Of a stretch of DNA of 64,000 bases, positions 47,148-55,879 are shown piece after piece. Source of the stretch: Bacillus sp. Y1. GTDB lineage: Bacteria > Bacillota > Bacilli > Bacillales > Cytobacillaceae. The notes under the pieces are model-generated. The model was not told the DNA's origin. It saw only the letters and a list, made by a program, of their open reading frames with translations, and ran no database searches. A program made the position numbers and the translations under genes. The stretch lies in the NCBI RefSeq assembly GCF_003586445.1, contig NZ_CP030028.1, positions 4,296,001 to 4,360,000 of the forward strand, in the 5' to 3' direction. Each line of letters begins with the position of its first letter. Within the stretch, counting starts at the first letter, position 1.

Positions 47148-48338
47148 CTATTCCTTTCTCTGAAATGCAATCGATCCACGACAAACCGTCAATTCCACTT
47201 CCTGGTCTTCATCTAAAATAACAAAGTCAGCATCCTTTCCAACGGTAATGCTTCCTTTTCTGTCGTATACGTTTAATTGCTTTGCAGGGTTAATCGATGC
47301 CATATGCACAACATCCTCAAGCGTACAATTCGTGTATGTGATCATATTTTTCACAGCACGTTTCGTTTCTAATATACTACCTGCAAGTGTTCCATCTGAA
47401 AGCGTCGCCATTTCATTGTTCACATACACATCTTGACCACCAAGTTCATACACTCCATTTTTCAGGCATTTTGCTCTCATGGAGTCTGTGATTAAGATCA
47501 GACCATGCTTCTTCTTTTGCTGAAAAGCAAATCGGACCATTTCTGGATGAACGTGAATACCATCCACTATCAACTCGGCCTTTAACTCTTCTAATAAAAG
47601 CGCTGCTCCAGCCACACCTGGCTCCCGATGGTGCAACCCTCTCATTTGATTAAAAAGATGGGTAACATGAGTGGAACCTACTTCTACTGCTTGCTTTACT
47701 TCTTCAAAGGTTGCATCTGAATGACCAATGGAGGCAATAATATGGTGGTCACTTAAATATTTGATAAGCTCCAATCCACCAGGAAGCTCGGAAGCAAGTG
47801 TAACAAGTTTTATCGTATCTTTTGAAAGGGCTTGCCATTTTTTAAACAGCTCGGTATTTGGATGCAGCATATGTTCCACTGGCTGCGCTCCAGCTTTGTC
47901 AGGATTCACAAATGGACCTTCGAGATGGATACCTAGAATTTCTGCTTGGGTCGTTGCTTGATTGTTTCTGATATATTCGCCAGCGGCTTCTAAGGCACTT
48001 TCAATTTTTTCATGAGACTGTGTCATGGTTGTGGCGAGGAAGCTTGTTGTTCCTTCACGTGGAAGAGAAGTTGCCATCGTATATAAGGCATCCTCAGTAG
48101 CATCCATGACATCTGCACCATTGGCTCCGTGAATATGCACATCGATAAAGCCAGGGAGAAGATTAAAATGAGGAGGAAGTTCAATAACTTCGAATCCACT
48201 TTCGTCAGGTAGCATCTCGAGTGATCCTACTTCTACTATTTTTTGATTACTAGTCTTAATATAACCGCTTTCAATAATTCCCTGTTCTGAAAACACTCTC
48301 ATCCCTTTTAATAAAAGGGGTGAATGAGAAGAATTCAT
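47148..48338 (-). CDS. nagA: N-acetylglucosamine-6-phosphate deacetylase
   Basis: NagA removes acetate from GlcNAc-6-phosphate. The 396-residue amidohydrolase shows LLPGFIDVHIHGANGADVMDA with the metal-binding His pair, GIHLEGPFVNPDKAGAQP with the metal Glu, the HSDATFEEV and HLFNQMRGLHHREPG histidines, and LITDSMRAKC with the catalytic Asp. I chose ATG 48338 because GAAGG is eight bases upstream; the N-terminal 15 residues of the longer frame are basic and unlike NagA. It leads the nag operon. Confidence 0.95.
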   Translation of the reverse strand: MNSSHSPLLLKGMRVFSEQGIIESGYIKTSNQKIVEVGSLEMLPDESGFEVIELPPHFNLLPGFIDVHIHGANGADVMDATEDALYTMATSLPREGTTSFLATTMTQSHEKIESALEAAGEYIRNNQATTQAEILGIHLEGPFVNPDKAGAQPVEHMLHPNTELFKKWQALSKDTIKLVTLASELPGGLELIKYLSDHHIIASIGHSDATFEEVKQAVEVGSTHVTHLFNQMRGLHHREPGVAGAALLLEELKAELIVDGIHVHPEMVRFAFQQKKKHGLILITDSMRAKCLKNGVYELGGQDVYVNNEMATLSDGTLAGSILETKRAVKNMITYTNCTLEDVVHMASINPAKQLNVYDRKGSITVGKDADFVILDEDQEVELTVCRGSIAFQRKE

Positions 48339-48399
48339 CCTCTCTACCTTCTTTCTTATAGACCTTTTTTGCATGTTCATCATATCACTCTATACATAT

Positions 48400-48417
48400 A
48401 GTTGTCTAGACCAATTT
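48400..48417 (-). promoter_or_regulatory. NagR (DasR-type) operator upstream of nagA
   Basis: TTGTCTAGACCAA at 48402-48414 is a near-perfect palindrome matching the TGGTCTAGACCA consensus of YvoA/DasR regulators. It lies about 65-75 bases before the nagA start. Confidence 0.85.
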
Positions 48418-48433
48418 TTATGACAAAATTTCA

Positions 48434-48468
48434 AAAGAAAAAGAGAATAACGATAAGTTACCCTCTCT
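48434..48468 (-). terminator. Probable terminator of the LytTR regulator
   Basis: On the minus strand GAGAGGGTAAC pairs imperfectly with GTTATTCTC and is followed by TTTTTCTTTTG, immediately after the stop. Confidence 0.6.
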
Positions 48469-49202
48469 TAAAGAAAATTCTCCATTTTTTGTTGAATCGG
48501 TTTTATATAATTTTTTGAGATTTGTGCAGCATGTTCGTAATTGTCAAAAGAAACCAGATAGCTTTGTCCTGAGGGTCTAATCTTATACACCATGGAAAGA
48601 TTAATAATAAAGGAACGATGAGACTGAAAAAATCGATCATCTAAATAGCTCTGTAAATCTTCCAAAGTATCATTGGTCGAGATCTGCTCATTTATCAAAT
48701 GAATAACCGTTTTTCTATCCTGTTTTTCAATAAAAATAATTTCCTCTAGAGGAACAAAATATTGTGATCCACTACTCTTTATTGGTATCCTTTTTGAACG
48801 TGCGAACTGATTTTGTGTTGTTTGATTAGACAAAGTTCTATGTGCTGTTTCTAATACATCATATAGACGTTCCTTTTTTATCGGCTTTACGATATAATCC
48901 ATTGCTTTAAGTCCAAATGCCTCTAAAGCAAAATGATCATAAGCAGTTGTAAAGACAAATTTTAAATCTGGCTTTACTTTTATAATCTCAGTTACAGCTT
49001 CAATTCCAGACTTCTTCGGCATATCAATATCAAGAAAGATTAAGTCTGTTTGGACAGTAAACACCTTCTCAATAAAGTCCTCTCCATCTACTGCTTCTTC
49101 AACTACTTCAAAGGAGGAGTGAACAAGTGGAATTAGTTTTCTCATTAGTTTTCGAAATTCCGGCTTATCCTCTGCGATTAACACGCGATGCTTGTTACTC
49201 AT
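48468..49202 (-). CDS. LytTR-type response regulator, orphan
   Basis: The 244-residue protein has an N-terminal receiver (VLIAEDKPEFRKLM; phospho-Asp in LIFLDIDMPKKSG near residue 58; Lys in VKPIKKERLY) and a C-terminal LytTR DNA-binding domain (PLEEIIFIEKQDRKTVIHL to FFQSHRSFIINLSMVYKIRPSG). Such regulators are usually paired with LytS- or NatK-like kinases and control transport, autolysis or pyruvate uptake. None is adjacent; the kinase to the right is separated by a terminator and belongs to another unit. The target is therefore unknown. Confidence 0.9.
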   Translation of the reverse strand: MSNKHRVLIAEDKPEFRKLMRKLIPLVHSSFEVVEEAVDGEDFIEKVFTVQTDLIFLDIDMPKKSGIEAVTEIIKVKPDLKFVFTTAYDHFALEAFGLKAMDYIVKPIKKERLYDVLETAHRTLSNQTTQNQFARSKRIPIKSSGSQYFVPLEEIIFIEKQDRKTVIHLINEQISTNDTLEDLQSYLDDRFFQSHRSFIINLSMVYKIRPSGQSYLVSFDNYEHAAQISKNYIKPIQQKMENFL

Positions 49203-49258
49203 ATCATTCCCCTCCTATACCATAATCACTTTCTCTATTATAATACTTTTTTCCAAAA

Positions 49259-49291
49259 GGAAAAACAGCGTATTACTCCTACGCTGTTTCC
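49259..49291 (-). terminator. Intrinsic terminator of the HD-GYP/histidine kinase operon
   Basis: On the minus strand AAACAGCGTA pairs with TACGCTGTTT and is followed by TTCC/TTTTGG. Confidence 0.85.
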
Positions 49292-49308
49292 CACTACATA
49301 GTAGATCT

Positions 49309-51840
49309 TTATTTGCTCTCAATAGAATCTTCAAATAAAGGTAATTCTATCGAGAAGGAACTTCCCTCTCCTTCTACACTACTAACTTCAATTGCGCCTT
49401 TCATAAGGTCAATTAGCTGCTTACATACCGTTAAACCGATACCTGTTCCCTCAATGTTGATATTGGTTGGTACCCGATAAAAAGGTTCGAATATCGTTTC
49501 TAACATGGATTCACTGATGCCAACCCCTGTATCTGTTATCGTGATACGAACCTTATCTACCACTTGAGCACATTGTATACTAATTTTCCCTTCATCTTTA
49601 TTGTATTTTACTGCATTATATAACAGATTTAGCAACACCTGTTTGAGGCGTGTACGATCAGCAAGGATGAGTGTTTCTTTTGAAATATCATACCTACTTT
49701 CAATAGAAATACGTCGAGCGGTAGCTAAGGGTGATGATAAGCTTATTACCTCTCTTAAAATAGCCTCTACTCGAATCGGCTCTATTTGAACTGAGTAGCT
49801 ACCTGATTCTATTTGCGATAAATCAAGCACATCATTGATAAGTGTTAGTAGATGTTCTCCTGCCTTAATAATCTCTTCCACACTCTCTCTTTGTGATTCA
49901 GTAAGTGGCTCTGATTCATCAATTTCAAGTAATTGACTAAATCCTAGAATAGCATTCATAGGTGTACGTAATTCGTGACTCATACTTGATAAAAATTCTG
50001 ATTTAGCCTTGCTTGCTTTTTCCGCTTCTTCCTTTGCCTGAATTAAGCTTTTCTCCATTTCCTTCCTAACATTAATATCTCTTGCTGTGAATGAAACGGT
50101 ACCCTGGAATTCGCCATTTTCTAAAATGGGCGAAAATCTTCCTTGAAACCATCTTCCTTTTCCGTCTATGATAAGTTCGTATTCAAACGTAATTGGCTTT
50201 TCTTCCTTTGTTACTTTTAAAAGTGCTGCTTGTAACTGTATTGAATATTTTTCCTCCATAAGTTCAGAGACATTTTTTCCTACTATATCTTTGCTTGGAA
50301 ATAATAAATTATTTTTCTCATCATTCGTCCAGATGTTTAGGACTTTTCCATTTAAATCAAACTTAAGAATCACATCATCAATGGAGTATACAAGTGCTCT
50401 TAAATCAGCTTCGCGCTGCTTTAACTCCTCTTGTGTAACTCTTAGTCGCCTTGTTGTGTCTCCGAATTTCGCTCCCATTTTTGATAGTTCATTGGCTGTT
50501 TCCTCTAATTCAAGGACTGAGAACTCTGGAGCCTTCTGATAATAATTACCTCCACCAATCTCTTTAACCATCTTATTCATTCGAAACAAGGGCTTTGAAA
50601 TATTTAAACTCATTCTTCTCGAGTTTTTATATAACACAGCAAAGAAAAGCATATAAAAGAGGATAAGCCCCGCGATCATATATGCACCTATTTTTACAAG
50701 TTGCTTATTCATTGCGTTTACATTTTCAAAGATATGGTCCTCTTGAACAACTACAAAGAGTTTCCAACCTGTTTCAGGAATCGTAGACCAAGAAACCAAT
50801 TGATTTGTATTATTTAAATGAATCAGTTCCAGTCCATTTTCTGCTTCTTGCACACACTTACTTAATTTCTTCAATTCATCACGTTTGTGTATATTATATT
50901 TTTCGGGCTTAAACGTATCCTCATAAATAGCCGTTGAATAAGAATGTTCTTTTAACTCATTTAGTCCCCATGTTTCCTCCCCTTGTTCGGGTAGTGCAAG
51001 GATCGTCCCATCTTCCCCAACCAGTACTCCATAGCCATTCCAAGGAATGTCTAGATCTAGTACTTCTGTTACGATTGTATCAATCGTCATATCAATTCCT
51101 ACCACGCCTTCAAGGAAATCCCCCTTATAAACAGGGGCAATTGCCGATGCCATCCATCCATGACCAGCGGGATCTAAATAGGCATCTGTCCAAACAACTT
51201 TTCTATCAGGATTATGCTCTTCGTCTGCTTCGTAATAAAAGTTGTAGGTTGGAATATTCATATGCGGCGCATATTGCTCCAACACATCAAAATACGGGTA
51301 GATGATATTTAGTGAATCGAAAGTATTAAAATAGAGCGATGCAGCTAAAGGTTCAGACTCTTTGATATGTCTCATTAAATATTGAGTTGCTAAAAGCTGA
51401 TTCACCTTTTTCCGTTCCTTTTCTCCCACTGGTTTATATCCACTATAAAAGATGGCTGCTCCGTCGTCATTTCGATTTTTCGTTGAGTAATAAACACCAT
51501 CTTTAGAGTAAGCCAAACGGCTGATATCCTCATCATCTAATGTATGATCCGTTTCTAATGCAAGGCTCACTTCTTTCTGATAGAGGGCCGTTGCATTAGA
51601 AATACTTAAAATTTTATTATGAATGATTTGCCCTTGTTGTAGTGAGAACTGTGAGAGTTCCTCCTCAACTTCCGTTTTTAAAAGATTAGTCATCTCCCTT
51701 TTCGACCAATCATTTGATAAAAAATAAATTCCTATAAACGCTAACTCTACAACCACTAAAGGGATTAATGCCGTTTTTAAAAAGGCTTTCCAAATCCATT
51801 TCATTAACGGTTGTTTTTGCACCTGCTTTTTATCACTCAC
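49309..51840 (-). CDS. dCache-PAS hybrid-sensor histidine kinase
   Basis: This 843-residue membrane kinase has a first transmembrane helix at about residues 18-38 and a long extracellular Cache-like domain (about 40-375; GWMASAIAPVYKGDFLEGVVGIDMTID). Its second helix is GAYMIAGLILFYMLFFAVLY, followed by a HAMP-like region and PAS (VYSIDDVILKFDLNGKV). HisKA follows with phospho-His in FLSSMSHELRTPMNAIL, then HATPase (NLLYNAVKYNKDEG, DTGVGI, GTGIGLTVCKQL). I chose GTG 51840, with AAAGGTGG eight bases upstream. It overlaps the response-regulator stop by eight bases, so the two form a coupled pair. The ligand is probably a small extracellular molecule. Confidence 0.93.
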   Translation of the reverse strand: MSDKKQVQKQPLMKWIWKAFLKTALIPLVVVELAFIGIYFLSNDWSKREMTNLLKTEVEEELSQFSLQQGQIIHNKILSISNATALYQKEVSLALETDHTLDDEDISRLAYSKDGVYYSTKNRNDDGAAIFYSGYKPVGEKERKKVNQLLATQYLMRHIKESEPLAASLYFNTFDSLNIIYPYFDVLEQYAPHMNIPTYNFYYEADEEHNPDRKVVWTDAYLDPAGHGWMASAIAPVYKGDFLEGVVGIDMTIDTIVTEVLDLDIPWNGYGVLVGEDGTILALPEQGEETWGLNELKEHSYSTAIYEDTFKPEKYNIHKRDELKKLSKCVQEAENGLELIHLNNTNQLVSWSTIPETGWKLFVVVQEDHIFENVNAMNKQLVKIGAYMIAGLILFYMLFFAVLYKNSRRMSLNISKPLFRMNKMVKEIGGGNYYQKAPEFSVLELEETANELSKMGAKFGDTTRRLRVTQEELKQREADLRALVYSIDDVILKFDLNGKVLNIWTNDEKNNLLFPSKDIVGKNVSELMEEKYSIQLQAALLKVTKEEKPITFEYELIIDGKGRWFQGRFSPILENGEFQGTVSFTARDINVRKEMEKSLIQAKEEAEKASKAKSEFLSSMSHELRTPMNAILGFSQLLEIDESEPLTESQRESVEEIIKAGEHLLTLINDVLDLSQIESGSYSVQIEPIRVEAILREVISLSSPLATARRISIESRYDISKETLILADRTRLKQVLLNLLYNAVKYNKDEGKISIQCAQVVDKVRITITDTGVGISESMLETIFEPFYRVPTNINIEGTGIGLTVCKQLIDLMKGAIEVSSVEGEGSSFSIELPLFEDSIESK

Positions 51841-52918
51841 CCATGCAACCACCTTTATCCATATCAACAGAGTTATCAACTACATCTTTAATCCTTGGAA
51901 GGATAGAGAGAAATACGTTTACAATTTGAGGATCAAAATGCTCCCCGGATCCTTTTTTTATCTCGGCAACAGCTTCCTCAAACGACCACGGTCTTTTATA
52001 TGGCCGTTTGGATAAAAGCGCATCAAATACATCGCAAATAGCAACCAATCTACCTGCGAATGGGATCGCTTCACCTTTTAGTCCATGGGGATAGCCAGTC
52101 CCATTCCATTTTTCATGGTGACTCATCGCGATCACCTCAGCGAGTTTTAACACGTTTGATGATCCACCACCAGATAGTAAATCTGCTCCTTTAGTGGTGT
52201 GAGTCTTCATCAACACCCATTCTTCATTCAATAAAGGACCCTTTTTTAATAGGATGCTATCTGGAATAGCAATTTTCCCAATATCATGCATCGTGCTCGC
52301 ATCTTTAAGTAACTCTACTTCCTTTGGTAAAAAACCTATTTCTTTTGCTAGCTCCCCAACCAACATACTCATCCGAGCCAAATGGAGTCCTGTTTCATTA
52401 TCGCGATAGGTTGCCACGAGACCTAGCTTACGAATCAATTCGCGCTTTGCCTCTTCAAGTTGATTCGTTCTCTCTTTCACCTGTTCCTCTAGCTGTTCAT
52501 TGTATAATTTTGCTTTCTTATGCAATAGCCTGACTTCAAGCATATTTTTCACTCGTAGGAAGACTTCCTCAAAATGAAATGGTTTTCCAATAAAATCTCT
52601 AGCACCAAGCTCAAGTGCCTTTTTAAAACTTTCATGATCATTTAGCGCAGTTATGACGATAATCGGTAGATAGTCCTCCGTCCCTCTCTCATTGAGTCTT
52701 TCCATAATTTCAAATCCATTCACATATGGCATATGCAAATCTAGTAAAATAACATCTGGCTGTTCTTTATTGTAGATGTTCTCTACCTGCCTCGAATCTG
52801 TTGTATGGATAATATCTACATAACCATCAATCATTAAAATTCTTTCAAGTAATTTTACATTCGCCATCTTATCATCAACAATTAGTATCTTCCCAGCTCT
52901 TTGTTCTTGGTCTATCAT
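51833..52918 (-). CDS. HD-GYP response regulator (c-di-GMP phosphodiesterase type)
   Basis: The 361-residue protein has a receiver (ILIVDDKMANVKLLER; phospho-Asp in VILLDLHMPYVNG) followed by a coiled linker (KAKLYNEQLEEQVKERTNQLEEA). The HD-GYP domain shows all expected metal and substrate motifs: GLHLARMS, HDIGKIAIPD, HHEKWNGTGYPHGLKGE and CDVFDAL. An intact GYP loop suggests an active class II c-di-GMP phosphodiesterase. I chose ATG 52918, with GGGTGA eight bases upstream. The downstream kinase is the likely phosphodonor. Confidence 0.93.
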   Translation of the reverse strand: MIDQEQRAGKILIVDDKMANVKLLERILMIDGYVDIIHTTDSRQVENIYNKEQPDVILLDLHMPYVNGFEIMERLNERGTEDYLPIIVITALNDHESFKKALELGARDFIGKPFHFEEVFLRVKNMLEVRLLHKKAKLYNEQLEEQVKERTNQLEEAKRELIRKLGLVATYRDNETGLHLARMSMLVGELAKEIGFLPKEVELLKDASTMHDIGKIAIPDSILLKKGPLLNEEWVLMKTHTTKGADLLSGGGSSNVLKLAEVIAMSHHEKWNGTGYPHGLKGEAIPFAGRLVAICDVFDALLSKRPYKRPWSFEEAVAEIKKGSGEHFDPQIVNVFLSILPRIKDVVDNSVDMDKGGCMGE

Positions 52919-53071
52919 TTTAACGCTCACCCTACTACTTTAAGTTAGTACTTACAATATAAGAGCCTGATTACCTAGTCAAATAGACATAATTCCTTTT
53001 AACTATCTATTCGAGCTATATAGAACAGTTTTATATCTTTTTAGACCGTATATCAATCCTTTTACTACAAG

Positions 53072-53100
53072 AAAAAAACTGCTGATTCTCCAGCAGTTTT
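53072..53100 (-). terminator. Intrinsic terminator of the ferredoxin-like gene
   Basis: On the minus strand AAAACTGCTG pairs with CAGCAGTTTT around six bases, followed by more T. Confidence 0.9.
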
Positions 53101-53106
53101 ACATTT

Positions 53107-54456
53107 TTACACGCGATGACTCATCGGTAGTGAAAATAAATAAATATTGATTATACCTAGTAAAAGCATTAATCCATAGTAAGGCATCATCGCTTTAAAA
53201 CTAGCCTTTTTCCCCATTTTATATGCCGTATAGGTAGAACCTAAAAATCCAATTGTAATAATGAGGTATTGAAGCATTTGAACCGTAGATGTAGTCGCCA
53301 AGCTTAAGTCCCCACTTGTTACTTCTTTCCCGATAAAGGCTAGCGAATTATACCAAATCGCTTTTCCTTCTGTGATAATATGGAACAAATTATGTCCAAG
53401 ATGCCCTGCAAGATCAAGCGGAATAAAGGCATAACCAAACAAGATAAAGTTTTTCTTAATTGAATTGGGCATACCTAGCATGGTTGCTAGCTTGGCTGCA
53501 CCTAATAATAGTAAAATCGGAAGCGCCATTGAGATGATGAAGGCAATCGTAAAATTGACAACATAATTAGAGGTACCCGTTACAATAGATATTGTTTCGA
53601 GAATTTGTCCCCATATTTCAAGCATCGTGATGTTCTGCACAAAGACAATCCCCATGATAACAGCTGCCAGTGAGGCATGCTCAAGCTTTGGATTTTTGAG
53701 GGTCCAAAGCTCTTTTGTTGGAACACGAACATGTAACTTGATTGAATCATTCGGGCAATTTTTCACACAGTTTCCGCAAATATTACATTCCGCACTCGAA
53801 TCCATGGTACGAACGAATTGAAACATCGGACACCCTTCCGCTTGTTCACTCCCCTTGAAGCAGCTTTGTGTCTTGCACGTTCTGCAAATTTCTGCTGTTC
53901 CTCTTAGTTCTAACGCTCCTGATCGAGAGTAATTCCCAGCTAATCCTCCTAAAAAACAAAGCGTTTTACAAAACGTTCTTCGCTCATAAAAGACGGATGT
54001 GGCAACCACCATTGTGACGAGTAAAAGTAGCAAATACCCTGATCCACGAGGTGACTCCACAATTCCCCATACATGATCGCTATAGGTAATGGCAATGAAG
54101 AATAAGTCGATTAACCATATTCCATATTTTCTTAAAAACTTCGGCATGGGTCTCTCACTGCCTACCATTTTACGAATGATATCACTTAGCTTTCCAAATG
54201 GACAGATGGCGCACCAAAATCGACCCAAGGCTATAAATAAGATCGGAATAATCGGCCACCATAGCACCCATGTCATCGTTGTTCCAAAGTTTCGATGTGG
54301 ATTCACCGTCCCTGCTACTAACTCAAACACGATAACAGAGAAGAAAACTAACACGATCCATTGAAAAATGCCTGGATACCATTTGCTTTTGATAAACTTC
54401 TTAATTACCGGAATCGACAATAAATCGATAGAAGATTTCTTATTTGTTAATGCCAT
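53107..54456 (-). CDS. Polytopic membrane 4Fe-4S protein, NapH/NosR-like
   Basis: The 449-residue protein has about nine hydrophobic helices and three cysteine clusters. An N-terminal FWCAICPFG follows helix 3; FCKTLCFLGG pairs with it further on. A cytoplasmic ferredoxin-like domain near residues 185-240 has CRTCKTQSC, then CNICGNCVKNCPNDSI. This is the layout of NapH/NosR/CcoG-type membrane electron-transfer proteins. No partner reductase is nearby. The 5' end overlaps the adjacent secreted His-rich protein gene, so they probably act together. The electron acceptor is unknown. Confidence 0.85.
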   Translation of the reverse strand: MALTNKKSSIDLLSIPVIKKFIKSKWYPGIFQWIVLVFFSVIVFELVAGTVNPHRNFGTTMTWVLWWPIIPILFIALGRFWCAICPFGKLSDIIRKMVGSERPMPKFLRKYGIWLIDLFFIAITYSDHVWGIVESPRGSGYLLLLLVTMVVATSVFYERRTFCKTLCFLGGLAGNYSRSGALELRGTAEICRTCKTQSCFKGSEQAEGCPMFQFVRTMDSSAECNICGNCVKNCPNDSIKLHVRVPTKELWTLKNPKLEHASLAAVIMGIVFVQNITMLEIWGQILETISIVTGTSNYVVNFTIAFIISMALPILLLLGAAKLATMLGMPNSIKKNFILFGYAFIPLDLAGHLGHNLFHIITEGKAIWYNSLAFIGKEVTSGDLSLATTSTVQMLQYLIITIGFLGSTYTAYKMGKKASFKAMMPYYGLMLLLGIINIYLFSLPMSHRV

Positions 54457-54922
54457 GTTTGTTTCCTCCCTTTCTAACTTTGTTCCAAATACCCATTAGA
54501 AGGAATCCGGCATTTACTGATGCAAAACTCGATAATACGATGTAGTTAGGACCTGTCTCTTCTCCGGTGAACGTACCATGTCCACCCTCTTCGTCATGGG
54601 AGCTGGAGTCAACGTGGCCATCTTCATCAATTGTGGTTTCAGAATGATTTTGGCTGGTATGATTGGATGTCGCATCTGTTTCATGAGAGTCGTGTGAACT
54701 TGAGCCCTCACTCTCATGAGTACTTTCTTCTACCTCTTGAGAATCATGAGAGTCCGTTACTCCCTCTTCGGTGTCTGAATGATCATGCTCGTTAGTGGAG
54801 AAGTCTTTTAGGTAGTTTTCTGCCTCTTGTTCCTCACCTTCACCTTCATGTGCAAGTACCGCTGTATGGGTGGTGAAAAATAGGAACAACAATGCTATAA
54901 GAGCGGATTTCCATTGCTTCAT
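54440..54922 (-). CDS. Secreted His/Asp/Ser-rich protein with C-terminal membrane anchor
   Basis: I do not recognise a family. The 160-residue protein has a signal peptide (residues 1-24, then HEGEGEE), a low-complexity acidic stretch of about 95 residues with many His in the context DSHDS, HESEG, SHDSHETD and SHDEEGGHG, and a C-terminal hydrophobic helix (YIVLSSFASVNAGFLLMGIW) ahead of a basic tail. It would be membrane-tethered and extracytoplasmic. The His/Asp/Glu composition suggests metal (Cu, Zn or Fe) binding. Its 3' end overlaps the 4Fe-4S membrane protein start by 17 bases, implying coupled expression. Function unknown. Confidence 0.8.
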   Translation of the reverse strand: MKQWKSALIALLFLFFTTHTAVLAHEGEGEEQEAENYLKDFSTNEHDHSDTEEGVTDSHDSQEVEESTHESEGSSSHDSHETDATSNHTSQNHSETTIDEDGHVDSSSHDEEGGHGTFTGEETGPNYIVLSSFASVNAGFLLMGIWNKVRKGGNKHGINK

Positions 54923-55113
54923 ATAATATATTACCTCCGAAAGAATTTGATTGAGTACTTAGCTAAAATGTAATCGGAGGATATGCAGAATTTATGTAGA
55001 TTGTTTGTAGAATTTGAGAACTGTAGATGTGGTTTATCACTCTGGCTGATGAGGTTGGTGCAACTTTTTCGATTCGACATACTTTTAGACACGCTTCGAC
55101 AACTACTGCACAT

Positions 55114-55147
55114 AATAAAAGGAGCCCTACCACAGTAGGAGCTCCTG
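55114..55147 (-). terminator. Intrinsic terminator of the YczE-like gene
   Basis: On the minus strand AGGAGCTCCTA pairs with TAGGGCTCCT around CTGTGG, followed by TTTATT. Confidence 0.88.
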
Positions 55148-55156
55148 GCAATCTAA

Positions 55157-55759
55157 TTATATTTTTTCATAGATGAGAGTAGAGTAGCGCGTACAAATTT
55201 GAATGAGTGGTCCAATCATTAACATTATAATCACAGTTCCTAAACCAATCGGTCCGCCAACAATCCAAGCGAAAGCTAAGCCAATCCCCTCTAAAATGGT
55301 TCGAGATACATTTAGCGTAATATGAAATCTCTCACTTATAATAAGCATCGTACCATCATACGGCATGGTTGGAAATTTAGAAGTTAAATAGATTCCGATT
55401 CCAATACCCGTAAGAACGATTCCAGCTAGGAAGGCACCCCATTGCATTGTCCATGCAGCCTCTCCGAGTTGTACATTCTTCAAAGTAACACCCATTTGAA
55501 AATCAATAATTACTCCCCATAAAAATACCGTAATTACTGATTCAAACTGAATTCGCTTCTTTGATAAGATGGAATTGAACACTAAATAAAACGCCTGGAT
55601 GAGCATAACCCAAATTCCAACGGTAAGGCCTAATTTATTAACAATTCCCACAAAAAATGCATCCCAAGGTCCTGCTCCTACACCGGACTTAATAATTAAG
55701 CCTACTCCTAAACACGCGATCACTAACCCAATAAAAAAGAAGGATGTTTTCTTTAACAT
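55157..55759 (-). CDS. YczE/YitT-like membrane protein
   Basis: This 200-residue polytopic protein has five or six hydrophobic segments. It shows the N-terminal GVGLIIKSGVGAGPWDAFFVGI signature of the YczE/YyaS family. YczE affects surfactin production in B. subtilis, but no molecular activity is established. I chose ATG 55759, with GGAGG eight bases upstream; the in-frame ATG at 55774 starts within that site's context. The gap to the His-rich gene (54923-55113) contains nothing I recognise. Confidence 0.82.
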   Translation of the reverse strand: MLKKTSFFFIGLVIACLGVGLIIKSGVGAGPWDAFFVGIVNKLGLTVGIWVMLIQAFYLVFNSILSKKRIQFESVITVFLWGVIIDFQMGVTLKNVQLGEAAWTMQWGAFLAGIVLTGIGIGIYLTSKFPTMPYDGTMLIISERFHITLNVSRTILEGIGLAFAWIVGGPIGLGTVIIMLMIGPLIQICTRYSTLIYEKI

Positions 55760-55831
55760 CACTGGTTCCTCCATAACCTGCTCTCATCCGTCATTATCCG
55801 GTGTAGAAAGAGGTATATTAATTTTTTCCAT

Positions 55832-55866
55832 AGGAAATGCTCTGGAACGATATGCCCCAGAGCATT
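55832..55866 (-). terminator. Intrinsic terminator of the GH4 gene
   Basis: On the minus strand AATGCTCTGG pairs with CCAGAGCATT; the T-run that follows is short (TTTCC). Confidence 0.75.
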
Positions 55867-55879
55867 CTCTATCGTGCTT

